Under the pieces are notes generated by a model. The model worked only from the letters and a program-made list of their open reading frames with translations, was not told the origin of the DNA and did no database searches. DNA of 64,000 nt from Cheilinus undulatus (lineage: Eukaryota > Chordata > Actinopteri > Labriformes > Labridae), in NCBI RefSeq assembly GCF_018320785.1, contig NC_054867.1, positions 26,353,855-26,417,854 of the forward strand. The letters are read 5' to 3'. This document shows positions 26,801 to 41,800 of this stretch, piece by piece. The position numbers and the translations under genes are program-made. How positions within the stretch are numbered: the stretch's first letter is position 1; each line of letters opens with the position of its first letter.

Positions 26801-29800
26801 CTAAAAATCTTGCTGGCGGCTAGCAAAAAACAGCCATTACAAGGAGCTGATTACAGAAAAGTTATCCAACGGCTGGTCTCTTTGTTAGCATTGTAAAACA
26901 GTTGCATCTTTTGGAACAGATAACTATTAACTATAACTATTCTATACAATTCAAAAAGATCTTGGAGGGAAATGGTCGGAAAAATTGAACATTTATTTGG
27001 CCAATTAAAGTTTATTTGTGCTTTAATAACTGTCACATGAACCTAGATGTTGGTGTGCAGTTCTGTTGCCCTTTAGGTTACACTAATTCAAGACCTCATG
27101 ATTATTTGTGTTTTTTGTGATTTATTTCTGTTTTTTGTTTTCCTTTTTACGACTAAAAACCGAAATATCTGTATATTTGAGTGAGATGCAGACTTTGCTG
27201 CACCAATATAAATGTGCCACAGCAGACACTGACATCATGTTGATTCCAAAGTCACCAGAAGTGCCCAGGTAATAGTAATCCAGTACAAGTAAAGCTTTAA
27301 AACATATTTCACATTAGACTTTTTTAAAGTTCTGTTCTAAATGTGTTTACTTTCCATCTGTGCAGTGTTTGTCTTCCATTAACAAGATTAAATCCTGTGC
27401 TATGAGCAATCACTGCTGTGAAAACTATTTCAGATTCTGTTTTGGTAATGGTCTTGTGTGTGCTGCAGTACAGAAGCACAAACATCAGAAAACAACAAAC
27501 TTTGTTGATTGACATGCTGAACTTGACAGAAGCTGGTTCAGAGACTCTTCAAAGTCAACTACTTTAAAGAAATGAATGGTAGCTGCTAGTGAAGAAAGGC
27601 GGCCTTAAAATGGATGTAAAAATCAGCTCTAAAATAAATAAAAATCATGCAGGACAAGCACATTTATCATCGCAGCATTATGTAGCTAATTTTGGTCACA
27701 TGCATTGAAATCTGAGCTTGTGTCTGCTTGCACATCAGTGGAAATAATTTAATAAAACTTTTTTGCTTTCGCCTTCTTGAATTAACAGGAGAAAAAACAA
27801 TGTGAATCAAACCTTACAGCGCTTTTGTTTGACTAATAGTTTTCATTAGTTTTAGTTTAGTTCTTATTAGAAATCCACATTTATCTTCTGTTTTTTATTA
27901 GCATAATTTTGGCTACCCCAATTTGATTTAAATATAAATTGGAATTTGCATAAATTTAAGATTTATTGAAAGTTCCCCCCCTCCACACCCCACTCCTGAC
28001 ACCCACTCTACCCCAGGGACAGGTCTGAGGGTCCTTACCAGCCCCTCCTCCCCGGGTCGCAGTGAGGTAACAGCCAGGTCATTGCCGCTCTCGTCGAAGG
28101 CGTTGATGTCGATTCCCCAGTTGGTGTGAGGCTGTTTGAACCAGTTCTGCAACACATGCTTAAAGTCAATACTCTGCCAGTGGCCGACCCGGGAGTTCAG
28201 CTCGATCTTCAGGGAGCGTATACGGATGTGGCGACTTCCCTGCTCTGTGACGGGCTTAAGCCGCAGGATCTGCAGGTAGACGGTGGAGGTCTGCTGCAGT
28301 GGCCGCAGGTACACCCATAGCTGGGCCTTTAGCACCTTGGTGAACATCAGTTTAGGGCTGAACTTGAAGAAGCAGCAGCTCGGCTTACCGTTCACCTGCA
28401 CCAGGGGCTCCGCTGTGGAAAAAGAGGACATAACATTTATTTATGCACTGCATTCAAAAGACACTGTATACAAAGATTAAGGAAAAAACTTGAAAAGTTA
28501 AAAGTTACTTCTCTATCTCTAAAACCACAAACAACCAGACAGAAGGCTTCAGAAATATGAATGGCACAGACAAAAAGGAGAGGTTATATAACTTGGAGGG
28601 ATTTTCCCTACAAAGGAAAGGGAGGACTTTTAAAGATTTATTCCCAAATGAGGGCCACAATCAGCAACATCTCTTTGCTCTCTTTCAGTAAACACCATCA
28701 GTTCAGATGCTGGCTCAACTTCATAGACTCACACAAAGTGCAACGCTTTTTCTCTGATGTCTTAAACCAATAAATACTGTTATATATTTTCTATTAAACA
28801 AAAAACAGCAGTGAAGACAGTCACAGAAAAAGTATTTACCAGCCTTCAGTCATCTGATATCACAACCTGAGTGTGTGTAATGTAAATGTGTGTGACAAAG
28901 ATGCTGTATTTACATGGATAGACACAACCAAAATAAAAGCCTGATGAGATGATCCTGATCTGACCGCCGATTTTCAAAGAAATTTTGCTCAGATCGAGAG
29001 GGTAGGCTTATGCTGATCATTGTTAGGATTGATATTATTGTACACATTCTGTCAAAAGGTTGGGGTAAAATTATTCTTGTCTGCCCCTCTCTTTAGCTGC
29101 ACATCTCAAGGTCCTTCTGAGCCCCCCCCAAGTTTAGTGATTGCTTCGGCTTTCTGAACAGTATCAAACAAAAGATTTTAAAAATTAATGAAAAACAGAC
29201 ATCCTAATCCAGAGAAAACTTAGTTGCCACACATTTTACAGATGTTCATGACTTCATAAATACCAGCTCATATCACTGGCTGCCGCTACTGTCCACTTTA
29301 TTTGTTAGAGTAGAGATCAGTTTCTCAAAAGTTAGCACATTTTTCATCTATGTTAACAGGAAGTAACACTTTCTACAGCTATGAGCATGCCAAAAGTTTT
29401 TTTTTTTTTTTTTTTTTCAATTGCTTGATGTACAGTCATACGCCTAAGTTTTGGCTGAAATGATTTATCATGGGGCCTGTTGTGCCAAAACTCAGGGCTG
29501 GAGAGGGGGCAGCAGATTCAAGATAGACACGTTGACTCAAGGTTTGTCACTCGACACCCAAGGTGACGCTCGGTGGAATCTCTTTCGCCAGGGCCTTTTC
29601 ACACCTGGCAATACACCCGCACACCGCAGGCATTTTTGGGGCCCTCAGCATGACCGGGGCTCCCGAACGTTAACCTGGGCCATTCTTGCTCACCACATCC
29701 ACCACTTATTCTTCCCTAAAAGTGTGCTTTGATGTTTTTTTCAACTGATTATTTTCCCATATCTCTGCTAATATGCAAAGACACTGAGAGCACAGCTGGG

Positions 29801-32800
29801 GTTGTGCCAATCCTCCTTCCTGCCTGATGGTGGCCTCAGGCAGCTTTCTAGCCACATCTATGCCTTACTTCAGCCTCAATTTGTGATCCAAACATGCCAA
29901 AAATATTTAGTGTACTTTATTGTAAAAATATGTCATATTTGATCAGATCACTTAATGTGCCATAGTAAATAGTGAAGATGACATTCCCAATCAGAATTAT
30001 TTTAATAACATTGGAGAAATATGGCACTTGTAACAATGATTAAAAAATGGTTGACTCTCCTGACATCATACAACATGAGTGAGCATCTGTAACCAAATCT
30101 GCCCTACTCCACTGTTTCTTAATACAGTATCCTATTGGCCCATAAGGGATAGATCACAACAGGATGCAGCAGACCTAATACACTGTTCTTTTACTTTTAA
30201 TTTGGACAACAAACAAAGAGGGTATTTTGAAAAGGCACTGGAAGAGTCCAACAGGAGATTTTTCTTGATTTTTTTCTTTTTTCTAACTCCACAGAGCTTC
30301 ATAGCTTGCTTTACTAAGTATAGCTGGTAGTGCATTTATAATAACTACATCTATCACTGCAGTGTTGTGCTCTGACTTGTGTAAACACAAAAACAAAACT
30401 TAATTTGTCTCAACACAGACAAAAGCTTGTCAGTACAAAGCACTGCACATCTGTTTCTCCACCTTCAACAAAAAGCGCTGTCACACCAATTACAAAGGGG
30501 AAACTGAAATAGACAGGGCAGAGAAGTGAATATTTAATGGATGCTGTGTGGACAGCCAGCATCTGATGCAGCACAGTGCAAGGCGATATCCGATGCTCAA
30601 GTGCTATTAGGACTTGGGGTTGACCGATTAATGACCTGGGCAGTTTTTGGGCCTGACATTTGGATATTACTCGATATTGTGCTGACTGTGTTTTATTTCA
30701 CTGGCTGAAATGTGTGGCTTTTTCTTTGGCTCTGCTTCACTGTCCACAGTCTCACCCAATAGCCTGTCCTGAACCCTATCTGAGAGGCTAGGTGTCGCAC
30801 AAATATTGGCCAATCAACACTGAAGCCTGGCACAAATTGCGTGTTGCGCCACTTCCTGTTTTCCTACCACTTCTGTGCTGCTCTAATGCCATTTTTTGTT
30901 TTGATAGGGATGGTTCTCTATTTTCACTGGAGACACAGCCTGCGCCAAAGATTCAAAGCCCTTGTTTGCTGCTGTAGCTGCTAGTTTTTGAATGAGCCAT
31001 TAACATCCCAGTACATACTGTAAAACTAACATTTAAGCTACTGAAACTAAGGGCTCAGTTTGTCTTTAACTGCATATGGACTCCAAATAGCAGCAGTCTC
31101 ATCAACTACTAATAGTCCGTATCAGTATTCACCAATATAGGTTGACCCCTAGTTAGGACAGGCTGTAAGAGTTCGACTCAGGGCCTGTATGTTAAAGACA
31201 TGATTGCACATTACTAACAAATAATCACAAAGACAACTGTACACAGATTTTTGCTAAGTGGTGCTTTTTTCTAAATATAATCACAAGCTATATGTTCATG
31301 AAGAGTATGAACGGCAATGAATCATGATGACCGATTAAGAAAAAAGTACAACCCTGACATAGGATAACAATGCAACACCATATTTTACTCAACAGTGCTC
31401 ACACTGACTCTGATTATTATTATTTTGTGGGTTTATTTTGTTGTTGCTGATTGTCTGCTAGTTGTAGCCGCATCTGCATGAAGGCTGTTGGTTATCATAT
31501 GTAAACAGTCCTTTCATTTGGGTTACATTTCTGATTTCATCAAGATTGGACAAACAGATACATTTGCATATAAAACAAGAATCGGTAATGGTGACCAGTG
31601 GCCAGATGGTAACCTTAGATTCCCCTGGGTCAGTTGTAATGAAATGGTCTACCCCTGCATTACAACAAGAAAAATAAAAAAAAACTCAAGTTTATTGAGG
31701 CTCCTCTGGTTTTGGGAATGTATTTGGAGTGTGGATTAAAGTTATGTCAAATGAACATGAGATGTCTCCTAAAATAGGCAGATTAATTCCTGCCATGATC
31801 CTGGGCTCTTCTCTCTGTGATTTGCACCACATGTCAAATCTGCACATGCTTCATTTACATAGACCTCCATCTGATATAATGACATCCATCCATTGCATTC
31901 ATACATTCATTTCCATGTAAAGCGTTCATTTATTAAGGGAAATTTATTCTGCATCTCTCTGGCATAATAATGTGCACACTGAGTACAATAGAATATCTAA
32001 TCTGCCCATTTTCTTTCAGCATATTTGGCATAATTTTGGCAAATAAACCGTTTTTTCCTGCCATTTATCTTGAAGAGGAGGATTGTTGTTTTTCTGAAAA
32101 AGCAGATAAAAAAGTGTATGGATGAACCTGTCAATCACTGCTAAATCTGGGGTTGCTCAGGCAACCTGAAAATGCTTCCTGGGTCAAAAGGTTATTTTGC
32201 ACCTCAGCCTAGTTAAGAAATGGGATCAGGGGTCAAAACCGTCAGCCTCTTTACATCTTAGGGGTGCTGGGGAGGGGCTGCCCTAAAAGCCAGATTGAGT
32301 TTGAAGGTCAAGGTCGACCCTATGGCGATGGTAATATGTCTTTCTTCACAACACGCCTTATTTTAAAAGCAGAGAATCATTTCAAATCTCAGCAACACAA
32401 CAGCACCCTAGTTTGTTTTGGTTTTGATTAGGGAGGAGATTCACCAGCCAATCGTGTTTTGTTTATCAAAACTCCATTGACCAGGAGAACACACTGCACC
32501 AGGCTGTTTTTCTTCCTTTTTGTTTTTACACCAAACAAGTGTTGTAATTGAATTATGGTCATGCATAGAGGGATATGAATTCACTGAGGTACAGATGGAC
32601 GATCCATTAGAAGAGTCCAGGGCGTACATTGAATAAGGGCCAAGCCAGGGACAGACGCAGTCCTTCAGCCTGTATTTCCAGGCCCAGTCATTAGCGAGTG
32701 TAAATTATACAGTGTCTCACGCTGGACAAACAATATGTCAATGTTCCTTTTGGTGGGTTGCTGGGGTCACAGCAATTAACGTGGGTGGTGTTGTGTTTGC

Positions 32801-35800
32801 TCATCAGAACAAAACTGGGAATGAATGATTCTGCAGTTTGCTTGGGGTTTACTCGTGATAACTACTTTTTGTTATGTTAATCGCTGCAGATGGACACACA
32901 TCAGCTCTTCCTTTGCAAACTGTTTATCTTTTATGTTGAGTTTTGTGGGAGAAAACCAAAAGAGGAACAAACCACCAAGCAGTAAAGCTGAAAACGGTTC
33001 AGCTTTCAAACAGGGGCTTTTCTTTACCTTTTTTTGTAGGAGTAATCTGAGAAGCAGAGTCGGTACTGGACCATGGTTATTAAACACACATGCACAACAC
33101 ATGAGCTGAGTCATGTTAAACAATGACTGCATTGATAGGTGAAATCAATTTGTGCCTTTATAGATCCTGTAAGTGCACAAGCACAAGTGCAAAGCGAGGA
33201 GATTGAATGCCTTCAGCTCAATTACAGCCCACGTCTTGGCAAAATGCTCTACTTGTGCAAAACAGGCAGAGCTAGCTTGTAAAGCTCAGAAAACTAACGG
33301 GACATTTAATCCGCCTAACTTTGTGAATGAAGTCAGCTTACAGGTTTTATTGCAGGATTGTTTTTATGGTTTAATTTCCTGAACATTTGCTCAGCTATAG
33401 GCCAGATCAGTGTTTCAGTCCTGTGGTGTGAATTCTGATTTTGCTTCAGCACCACCTACTGGAGTGACAACACTTCTCTGCTTGGTCAAACTCATGATAA
33501 AGATAAAAATGAGTTATTTTATAGTAGTTCTATAGTTTTGTTTTATCACTTAAACCCTGCACAGTACAGAGTGTGGCTGTGTTTTTCCAATGGAAACAGG
33601 CTTGTTTGCTTTCCCTCCTCCTGTTTCCAGCCTACTTCATTATTACAGCAGCTTATTTCCCTGTGGTATAATTGCAGCATATGCAGCACATGAATTTTAC
33701 TGCCAGCACGCAGCAGGCCTGCAGGTGAGCCTATCAAACATCTGGTGGACTCCCTGGGTACCTGTGTCCCACGGTTTGCCCAGAGCCTCCTATACGTGTA
33801 GGTGAGAGGAGAACTATAGAATATAAGGGTTTATTCACTCTGCCATCTGTCCATTTTAATATGACCGCAGTCTGTGTAAAAGTTAAATGCCTCTAATAAC
33901 TGAATGCAGAAGAATGAGCCTCTTAAACTGTTCAAAACAGATGGAGGGGGGGGGTAAAGGTGTGCTTATACAATAAATAGTTAACATGTGTTACCTGTGA
34001 GGGTGCTTAATGTAAGCAATGTGGTACAAATTGAAAGTGTATAGAAATAAAATTTACAGAAAAGGGTTGCTACTCCTTTGCTGGTTCCTGCACTGCTTCT
34101 TTACATGCCATCAACTTCAGTAATGAAGAGCAAAAATCACTAAAACTTCTGCAAATATACAACTTAAATGAGGATTACTGGATAAAACACAATAACGCTT
34201 AAAACAACAGGCTTACAACACATCTCTGACTTAAGAATAACCATTTACATCATCATCCTAACTCCTGAGAGGCAGTCATGTCAACATGCTGTTACATTTT
34301 CCTATCAGAGGAAAAATCTGCTGCTTAAATGTGATGAGTAGAGAAATGGTCACTTATTGTTAATGTCCAAATGGATAATGCATAATGGTATAAACCCTGA
34401 TAGGACAGCATTTGCATATATATCTATATTTTCTTTTCTTAATGGGAAATGCAAATGTGCCATTTTGTGGTGAGTGTGTGTTTGGGATCCTTCATGTTGA
34501 ATAAATGTGACTCTAGGGTATCCCCACGCACCTCGGCATATTAATCATCGTGACACGTTCACGACCCTTCTAATAAGACAGGGGCCACAGTGCACCCCCT
34601 CAAACATCCCATCCCACCCCAGCCCTGCTCCCTCTTTGTCTCTCGGCCAGTCCCAAGGGACAGGAGAAGGGTGGTGGGGGAGGCCTGGCTCGAGCTAGGA
34701 TGGAGGAGGAGGGGGTGTGTGTGTGAAGTTAGACCCCCTCATTCAGAAGCCCTCCCCTGGGACAACGGCAGGCACAAGACTCCTATTAGGACTGAGCACA
34801 GTAGCCCCCCAGGAGCAACAAAAGACACCACCTAATGCTCCCTGTTCTAGCTCGCTGAACACATGGAAACATGCAACCGCACATAAAAACCCAAAATCTA
34901 CAAGCTCAGAAGTGACAGTCTCCAGTAAACATGCTCACAGCTCATTGCTTTCAGCGTCGGGGTTATATATGTTTGTGTTACGAGGGGAATATCTGCGGAA
35001 CTTCTCCAGCAGCACAGAGGATGAAAAGAGCGTGCAGTGAACTGCAATAAGGTGGACAGCTGGACAGCAGGAAGCATGCTGGGGTCTCAACGCTTATGTT
35101 TGTGTGCATCCACACATGCATGCAAGCCGTTAACATAAGGGGACAATGCGATGCTGTGTTTTCAAAAGTCAAATCCAAAGTTTCACATGTTTTGTGGAGT
35201 GAAAAATCTTTTAAATCCATCTGTATTGCTTATGTTTTTAGTAAATAAAAACAGTAAACCTCTTCTTTTGTATCAATAATGCGTAAGTAATGAATCATTA
35301 TGGCCCTTTCCCTGTCATACTTGTAAAAGTGAGAAAATACATTTTTCTATGTAAATCAAAGTGAAAAGACTGACAGTATATTTAGGTTTTGGAAGTGAGC
35401 AGTAGTCAGAGGACAGTGATGTGGGAATAAATAAGCTGAAGAAGACTTGATATGCATCATTTCCACTGACAAAGCATAAGGAATATTAAAAAATTCAGTT
35501 ATTGGAAAACTAGTTATATTTCTAAGTCTTAGACACCAATAAAAGATTATGTTTTTGTTTACTTAAGAGCCGACAGTTTTCATTTGAGCAGTGATCCTCT
35601 CTTCAGGAAATGCCGAAGCCCGACTCAAAGATGTGGCCGAGGGGTGAAGGATGGAAAAAAGTAGGACCAAAGTGAACAATTGAGAGCTGATTGAGTCATA
35701 CGCTTTTAATTTCATCTATTACTACTCTGATGATCAAAACTAAAAAAAGTCATGAAATCTTTCATTTGTTGGCTGACATACCTCTGTTAACATTTGTCAA

Positions 35801-38800
35801 TTTAAATGTTGCTGCTGGTTTTGACAGAAATCTGTCAAACTCCAAGGCTTTGTCGTAAACTCTGGTAAGCCTGGTACTGATTATATGATTCGATTAACAT
35901 TTTAGTTCTTAAGTCTTAGTTGTCGACGCTATCAATACATCTGACCCAACATGTAAACTTCATGAGAGATATCTGCATAAGGCAAATCCGTGAGAGACAC
36001 TTGCATAACTTTCGGTGTAGTGCATGTGATGCTTACATCACCATGAGTAAGACAAAGTACTGTTTCTTCTACAGGAAGTTTCTAAAAATGTTAAGTCTGT
36101 ATCTACTCCTAACTACCATATACCACAAATAACCTGCACATCACAACTTAGAAAGTTAGTTTGACCAAGGTCATGTTTCTCATTAGGGGGCAGACAAAAA
36201 CATTTTTCCACAGTAATAACAAAAAAAAAAAAAACCCAAAAAACACCAACAACAACAAAAAAATTGTTTTAAAGTGTTTTTTCCATTCATAGGATTTACA
36301 ACAATATTTTAGAACTGTGATATAATATTAATGTTATATTCTATGAAGAAACATTGATAGGAAACAGAGATCATCACATAGAAGGTTCAAATGAAAACAG
36401 ACTAAGAACCAGTTCCAAACTCGTACAGACTACGATAAACTTAGTTCACAGCACAGTCAATGTGTGCCTGAAGTCATTCAAATCCATGTGCTAACACAGT
36501 GACCTCGCTGTAAACTCATTGCTCAACAGCTGCTCTCTGCACACACATACTCAGTCACATAGTGCAACTTAGATAGTGAAGTGTCTATACCGGCAACAAA
36601 GTTTGCAAAACATAAATGTGTTATTTCTTTAAACTTTTGCAGCATCCACCTTTACTTGCTTCCAAATCATAAGCCAGCTAATTTTGTCCCTGGTGCCTGA
36701 GGGGTAACTCGTGTTTTGACTTTCACTTTTAGGGCTGGTGGACTCTGAGGAAGTTATCTTTCTGTGTTATTTATCCTGGTTATCAAAGTGACATTTACTT
36801 TTTTCAGCTAGGCAGAAAAATCCAATGTCTTCCTCCTCTCAGTTCCTAAATTTACTGCATCTGCTTGCTCAATTGTTGTTAATTTGACATCCATTTTACT
36901 ACTGTCTGGCACCGTTGGCCAGACACAACCTCTGTAGAGCAGATCTTCTTGTACAATTACCTACCATGTCTTAAAAACTAACATAAGGGATCAAAGAGAT
37001 GGCAGCAGGCTAAGTTTCTTAAATGTGTTTTCTAACTGCCTCTCTGGTGGCAATCTGATAATTCTGATACTAACAATAGTGATAATTCCCACGATATAAA
37101 TGAAAATGAACAAAAAGTCGGAAAGCGGGTTAAATGAATAAATGTATTTAAAAGTACTTTATGAACTTGTATCTGTTCATATACAGGTACTGCTGGTGAT
37201 ACTCAGGTAAGCTGTTGGTTCAATACTGACTCCTAACAATCAGACCTGTACATACTTTGTGTTAACCTAAAGGTCAGGGGTCATCAACTGTATTTGTACA
37301 AGGGACCTTTTTTTCCCCTTGATGGGCGCTTTTGGGGCTGTACCTTTGAATAATCTAAAATAAAGAGACATTTTGTTCCAATTAAAATATTTTTAAAATA
37401 TTGTTTTCTTTCAAATGTATGCCAGTTTTAGCCTCTACACGTGATATCAGTCCCTATACTTTATCCAGCCACAAGGGGGCGATTGGGATATTTTAGCTGA
37501 ATATCTCTGGGGCAGTTATGTTTTCCATCTGAGGTTTATGCTAATATGCTGTGTCTGTGCAAAAAAGTCTTTAGTCTTGATTGTCAGATAGGAAAATGAC
37601 AGTAAAAAGAAAATGGGATTTAATCAATAATGAAGAGAGATGTATGTGTTATTCGTGCAACAAATTTGCTAATAATGGGTGACAGGTGGGTTTTTGTTAA
37701 ATTAATAAACCAAAACAGAACTTTTTTCTTAAATCTCAGTTGTTTTTGTAGGGAGTTAAAAAAAGATATCTGATATACATCAACTTATATTTCTTCTGCA
37801 TATTTCTGAATTTAACAATATTCTAGGGGCCCGATGGGACGTGTGGGGGGCCTGATGTGGCGCTCTGGCCGCCAGTTGATCGTCCCTGCTGTAGGTAATG
37901 CATTAGCAGCAGCCATTTTACTTGAAATTAGAAAGAGGAAGCTTACAGGAGCAACAGAAAAAGAGAAGTGTCAACGTGAGGTATTTGCACTTAACCTGTC
38001 ATAAAGTCCCATGGTTAACTAAAATATATGCACAGATGTTATGTTTTATTTCACAAATTAGGAAAAGGCCAAAAAGATCCTGCCTTCTTTTGCTCAAAGA
38101 TGCTTGAAGCATATAAATAAATACAGGCTTTATACTAAAGCCCTGTAATACTTGTGAGGTTCAAGACTGAAAAATCAGCATCATATTTGCTCTATTCTAG
38201 CTTAATCTAAAATAACTGCAAACACTTCACAAAGACACTGACTAGAGATTAGTTTCATAACCTTCAATGCTCATAAAATGTGCCATATTTCTTGCTTGAA
38301 GTCTTCCTCTTTGATCACGCTCAGCTCCAGAAGAAAAAAAAAACCCTGAAGCCACCCAAATCTGTCAGGATCTTGGCCAAGAGTTTTCTCTGAAGACAAC
38401 GTTAGTGTGACCACATTTTGCCAGCTCTCCCTCCAGGAAGCTTTTCTGTTCAACAGTTTTCTCAAGAGCTTCTAAGCTACATAAAATATCTATAGTTCTC
38501 TTTATGAGCTTCTCTTTATCCACCTGAGTTTTACATTATATGAATCTAACTTTTCCCTAAAGAAATCACTTTGACTGTGCATTTTCATCACTTCCATAAT
38601 TCACTTCCTGGGCTGATGTGGGCATGTGGGCATACAGTGAGAAGATGCTCTCCGCTGAAGCAGAGAGGAGGCTAATTAAATTTTAATGCTGATAATCATG
38701 AGGTAATCCACTGTTAATTGTGCTTCTCTCCAACACAGTGGCTCCCTCTTGGGATCCGGCATTATGCCCATGCAGCATTTCCTTTGGCTAAATGCCTCTT

Positions 38801-41800
38801 AGATTTAATGGACACTTCCATAAACTGATTCTCAGCAGCTCTTCACACACGCGCGGCCACACAGAGCCTGAACGCATCCATCAACAATAATCCCTTCAAT
38901 GATCTCCATTTTATCTTCTCACTCCTCCTCCTCCCCTCCTCCTCCTCACTCATGTCCCTACACAGGGCTTAATTACTGGTGTGAAGTAATTATTTCCATT
39001 ATTAGTGAAACGTAACATCTGTTTCAGGTCTTTTTAATTGTACCTATAAAACCCTTCCATGATTTCTGTCCCTTTAGGATAGGACAGAGCTGCTTGTTGC
39101 TCCCTGTGGGCTCACTCCCTTCGTCCCCTCCACCCCCCTTCATGCCTGCAGCCTGAGCTACGGTGCACCTAACTCCATCACACTCTTTGAAAAGAAGAAA
39201 CAAGGAGAACTGGCATGACAAATAGAAGACAAAAAAATCCTGCACAGCTAAACCTCTTTATCGACATTGATGCAGTCTTGTATTTTCAGTATTGCGTTTT
39301 TGTTAAAGCATGCATTAAATTCCAAAGCAACATATTCCCAAATAAGAAAAGGACAGGGCTGCTGCGGGGACTGGTGCACAGGAGCGTGGGAATAGGGGAA
39401 GGAGTGAGATTCCTGAGGTCCTGGGGAAATTTTGTCCCAGTATTAATAGACTTCGGTCCCTTTGAAATTTTATTAGCCATAAAGTTGACAGTATGTTGTG
39501 CATTTTCTACAGTCCTACAGACCTTTCTTTCTTACGTTTTTACTCCTTTTTAAACAAACCAGTCGTGCCCCCCAGCGTCCAAACAAATCAACACCAAAGT
39601 TTATCTTTCCCTCCACTGATGCAGGCAGCTACATAGGGAGAACAGGTGTCATCGTCAAACTGAGACCTCCATGGAATAAATAAATCTATAAAAACCTCAC
39701 ATAGTCATCAACTTCCAGCAAACACTGGCCACTGAGCTGAAGACAGTCCGGCTTCTGCTGCTCTGTCCTTTTAGCGCTCTCCCTCTTAATTTTTATGGTT
39801 CCTGCACCTTCAGGAAATGACCCTTTTATAGGGTCAACACTATAAAAGACTTGTTTTTTTGTGGGAGTGGTTGTTGGATGAGTGTGTGTGAGCGTGTGTG
39901 TGTGAGTGTATTGTGGGGGATAAGTGTTCAAGTTACTACCGGTCCATCTTTGCTGTCAAAGAAAGAGACCCGATGAGGTTAATAGTCTCCCCTTCCAATA
40001 TATCACATAGCTGTGAACTCTGTGACCCTTTTTGTCAATAGGAGAACTTTTTTCTGGAGTGTGTGTGACTGTGTGGGTGTGACTGTGTGGGTGTTAGCAT
40101 CCTCAAGTGTCTACAAGTGTGCACGTGTGGAAATTTTTTCTAGATCTGTATACATGTTTGTATTTTTATGTACTAGGACTAGTGTTAGCCTCATGATTAC
40201 ATAATAACAGCCACATCGAACATCCTAATGTCAGCTCATGCATGCATAACTGAAAGACAGTGTAAAGAAGTTTACTTGGGTAAAAGTTTTGAAAATAGAG
40301 TGGGATTTCAGCTTAAATCAGGTTAAGTCTGAATTTTAGTGTCCTCTCCTGACCAGGTGTTTTCCTCACAGGTTTAGCTTTGTTTTGAACACACAGCTTT
40401 GTGAATAAATGTTAAAATTTGAAGAAAGGCTTCATGGGAGGCTCTCTGCTGGATTCTCTCTTAGTGGAAAGTCTCTAGATTTAAAAGGTCACAGCTCAGG
40501 TATTCTCAAAGGACAAGACAATCAAAAATACAAAAATCTTTTGGCATACAACCTAAGCTTAGTGTAACAATCAATGATACAATTGCAAGTTACTACACAG
40601 TTGGAAGATGCAACTTCTCCTTGGGTCTTGGTCCTGATTTTCAAGCTGAAGCTGATGTTTTCAGTATTGGATATTGTTGCACTACAGAATTAAACTGATT
40701 GGTCATTAATCCATGTAAAATAAACACAGAGACATGCAGAGGCAGGAGGAAGTAGACAGTCTGTGGCAGAGGAGGGTCTTCTCTTCAGTCTTAGACAGGT
40801 GAAAAATGGGAGACTTGCAGGGTCAAAGCATGACCCCACCTCCAATCAAAACAATCTCAGGTCCATAATGCACACTTTGCACATGAACTACCACACCCAA
40901 AAATATAAATCAAAAGATGCATGGACAGGTATGCACTAGTGCAACTAGATTTGTTGATAAAATCTCATTTAGAAAACTACACAACAAATTTACCCTGATA
41001 ACAGCTCCAAACTGAGTCATATTTTAACGCCTGAACAGCGAGCGGAGTGGTTACCTACACAACACACAGCACTGTGGGAGATGCTTTAGTGCCGCACTCT
41101 GATATAAATAGCTGTACTTTTCCATGAAATTTCATAGTAATTAGAGACCAGGAAGCATGGACCCTCTCAACCCCCACTGCGGCACCCACGTACCTTGAGT
41201 GAATACTAAGAAGCAACTCTGGCACAGGTCCAGTTCAGTATGTACTGTGTGAACCCACATGGCCCATCAAAGGCAGTGTGCACCAGCGTGAAAAGGGTGA
41301 TCGGGTTCGAGGTGCGCAGGGAATAGTGTTTGAAGTCCTCCTTCTATCACAGAGACAGAAAAAGGCACTTTTAATCCTGTGGGATCACCAAGGCGCCACA
41401 GGCAAAAAGAGATGCACTCATTCTCTCAACTCTTCCATGAGTACTGAAGAAAAAGACGAAGGAGAGGAGAGGGGGCTAACAGGGAGGAAGGTGGGGGTGG
41501 AGGGAGGGAAGGAGCAGATGATAAAAAACTGCAGCTGACGTAGACAGATGAGAAAAACGAAACGAGGAGGAAGTGCTGGAACATGACAGATACAGTGGTA
41601 ATGTCAGTCATTAGCTCTTCTGAGCCTGGTGCAAACACACCATCAGCCATCATAAGGCATGACAACCCTTAGTAGCTTTAGGAGGTATCTAATCACATTG
41701 CATAAAGATAACATGTTTACATGTTTGGCTGTGAGAGAATCAAAAAGTCTGAATATTTATTCAGAAGTATTGTTGATTTCCTGTAAACAAGGAATGAGTT

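Larger units (their letters stand above)
14816..28038 (-). other. gdf11 intron 2 (13.2 kb)
   Basis: The intron is bounded by a GT donor at the exon 2 end and an AG acceptor before exon 3. Supported contents are a Tc1-like element split by a hAT-like element, two tRNA-derived SINE copies, a piggyBac-type MITE and a CRE palindrome. A patch at 21415-21490 with repeated GATTAATC resembles the end of an old dispersed element. From 18620 to 19325 the sequence, with CGAAATTTTCG and a CT run at 18788-18808, may be another old repeat, but I could not define ends. In 22046-25767 and 26544-28038 I see no exon or RNA gene. Confidence 0.9.

Noticed and set aside
34507-35040. Overlapping plus-strand frames in a GC-rich patch of intron 1
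   Set aside because: Low-complexity Pro/Ser-rich translations, no splice sites in keeping with an exon, no known domain.
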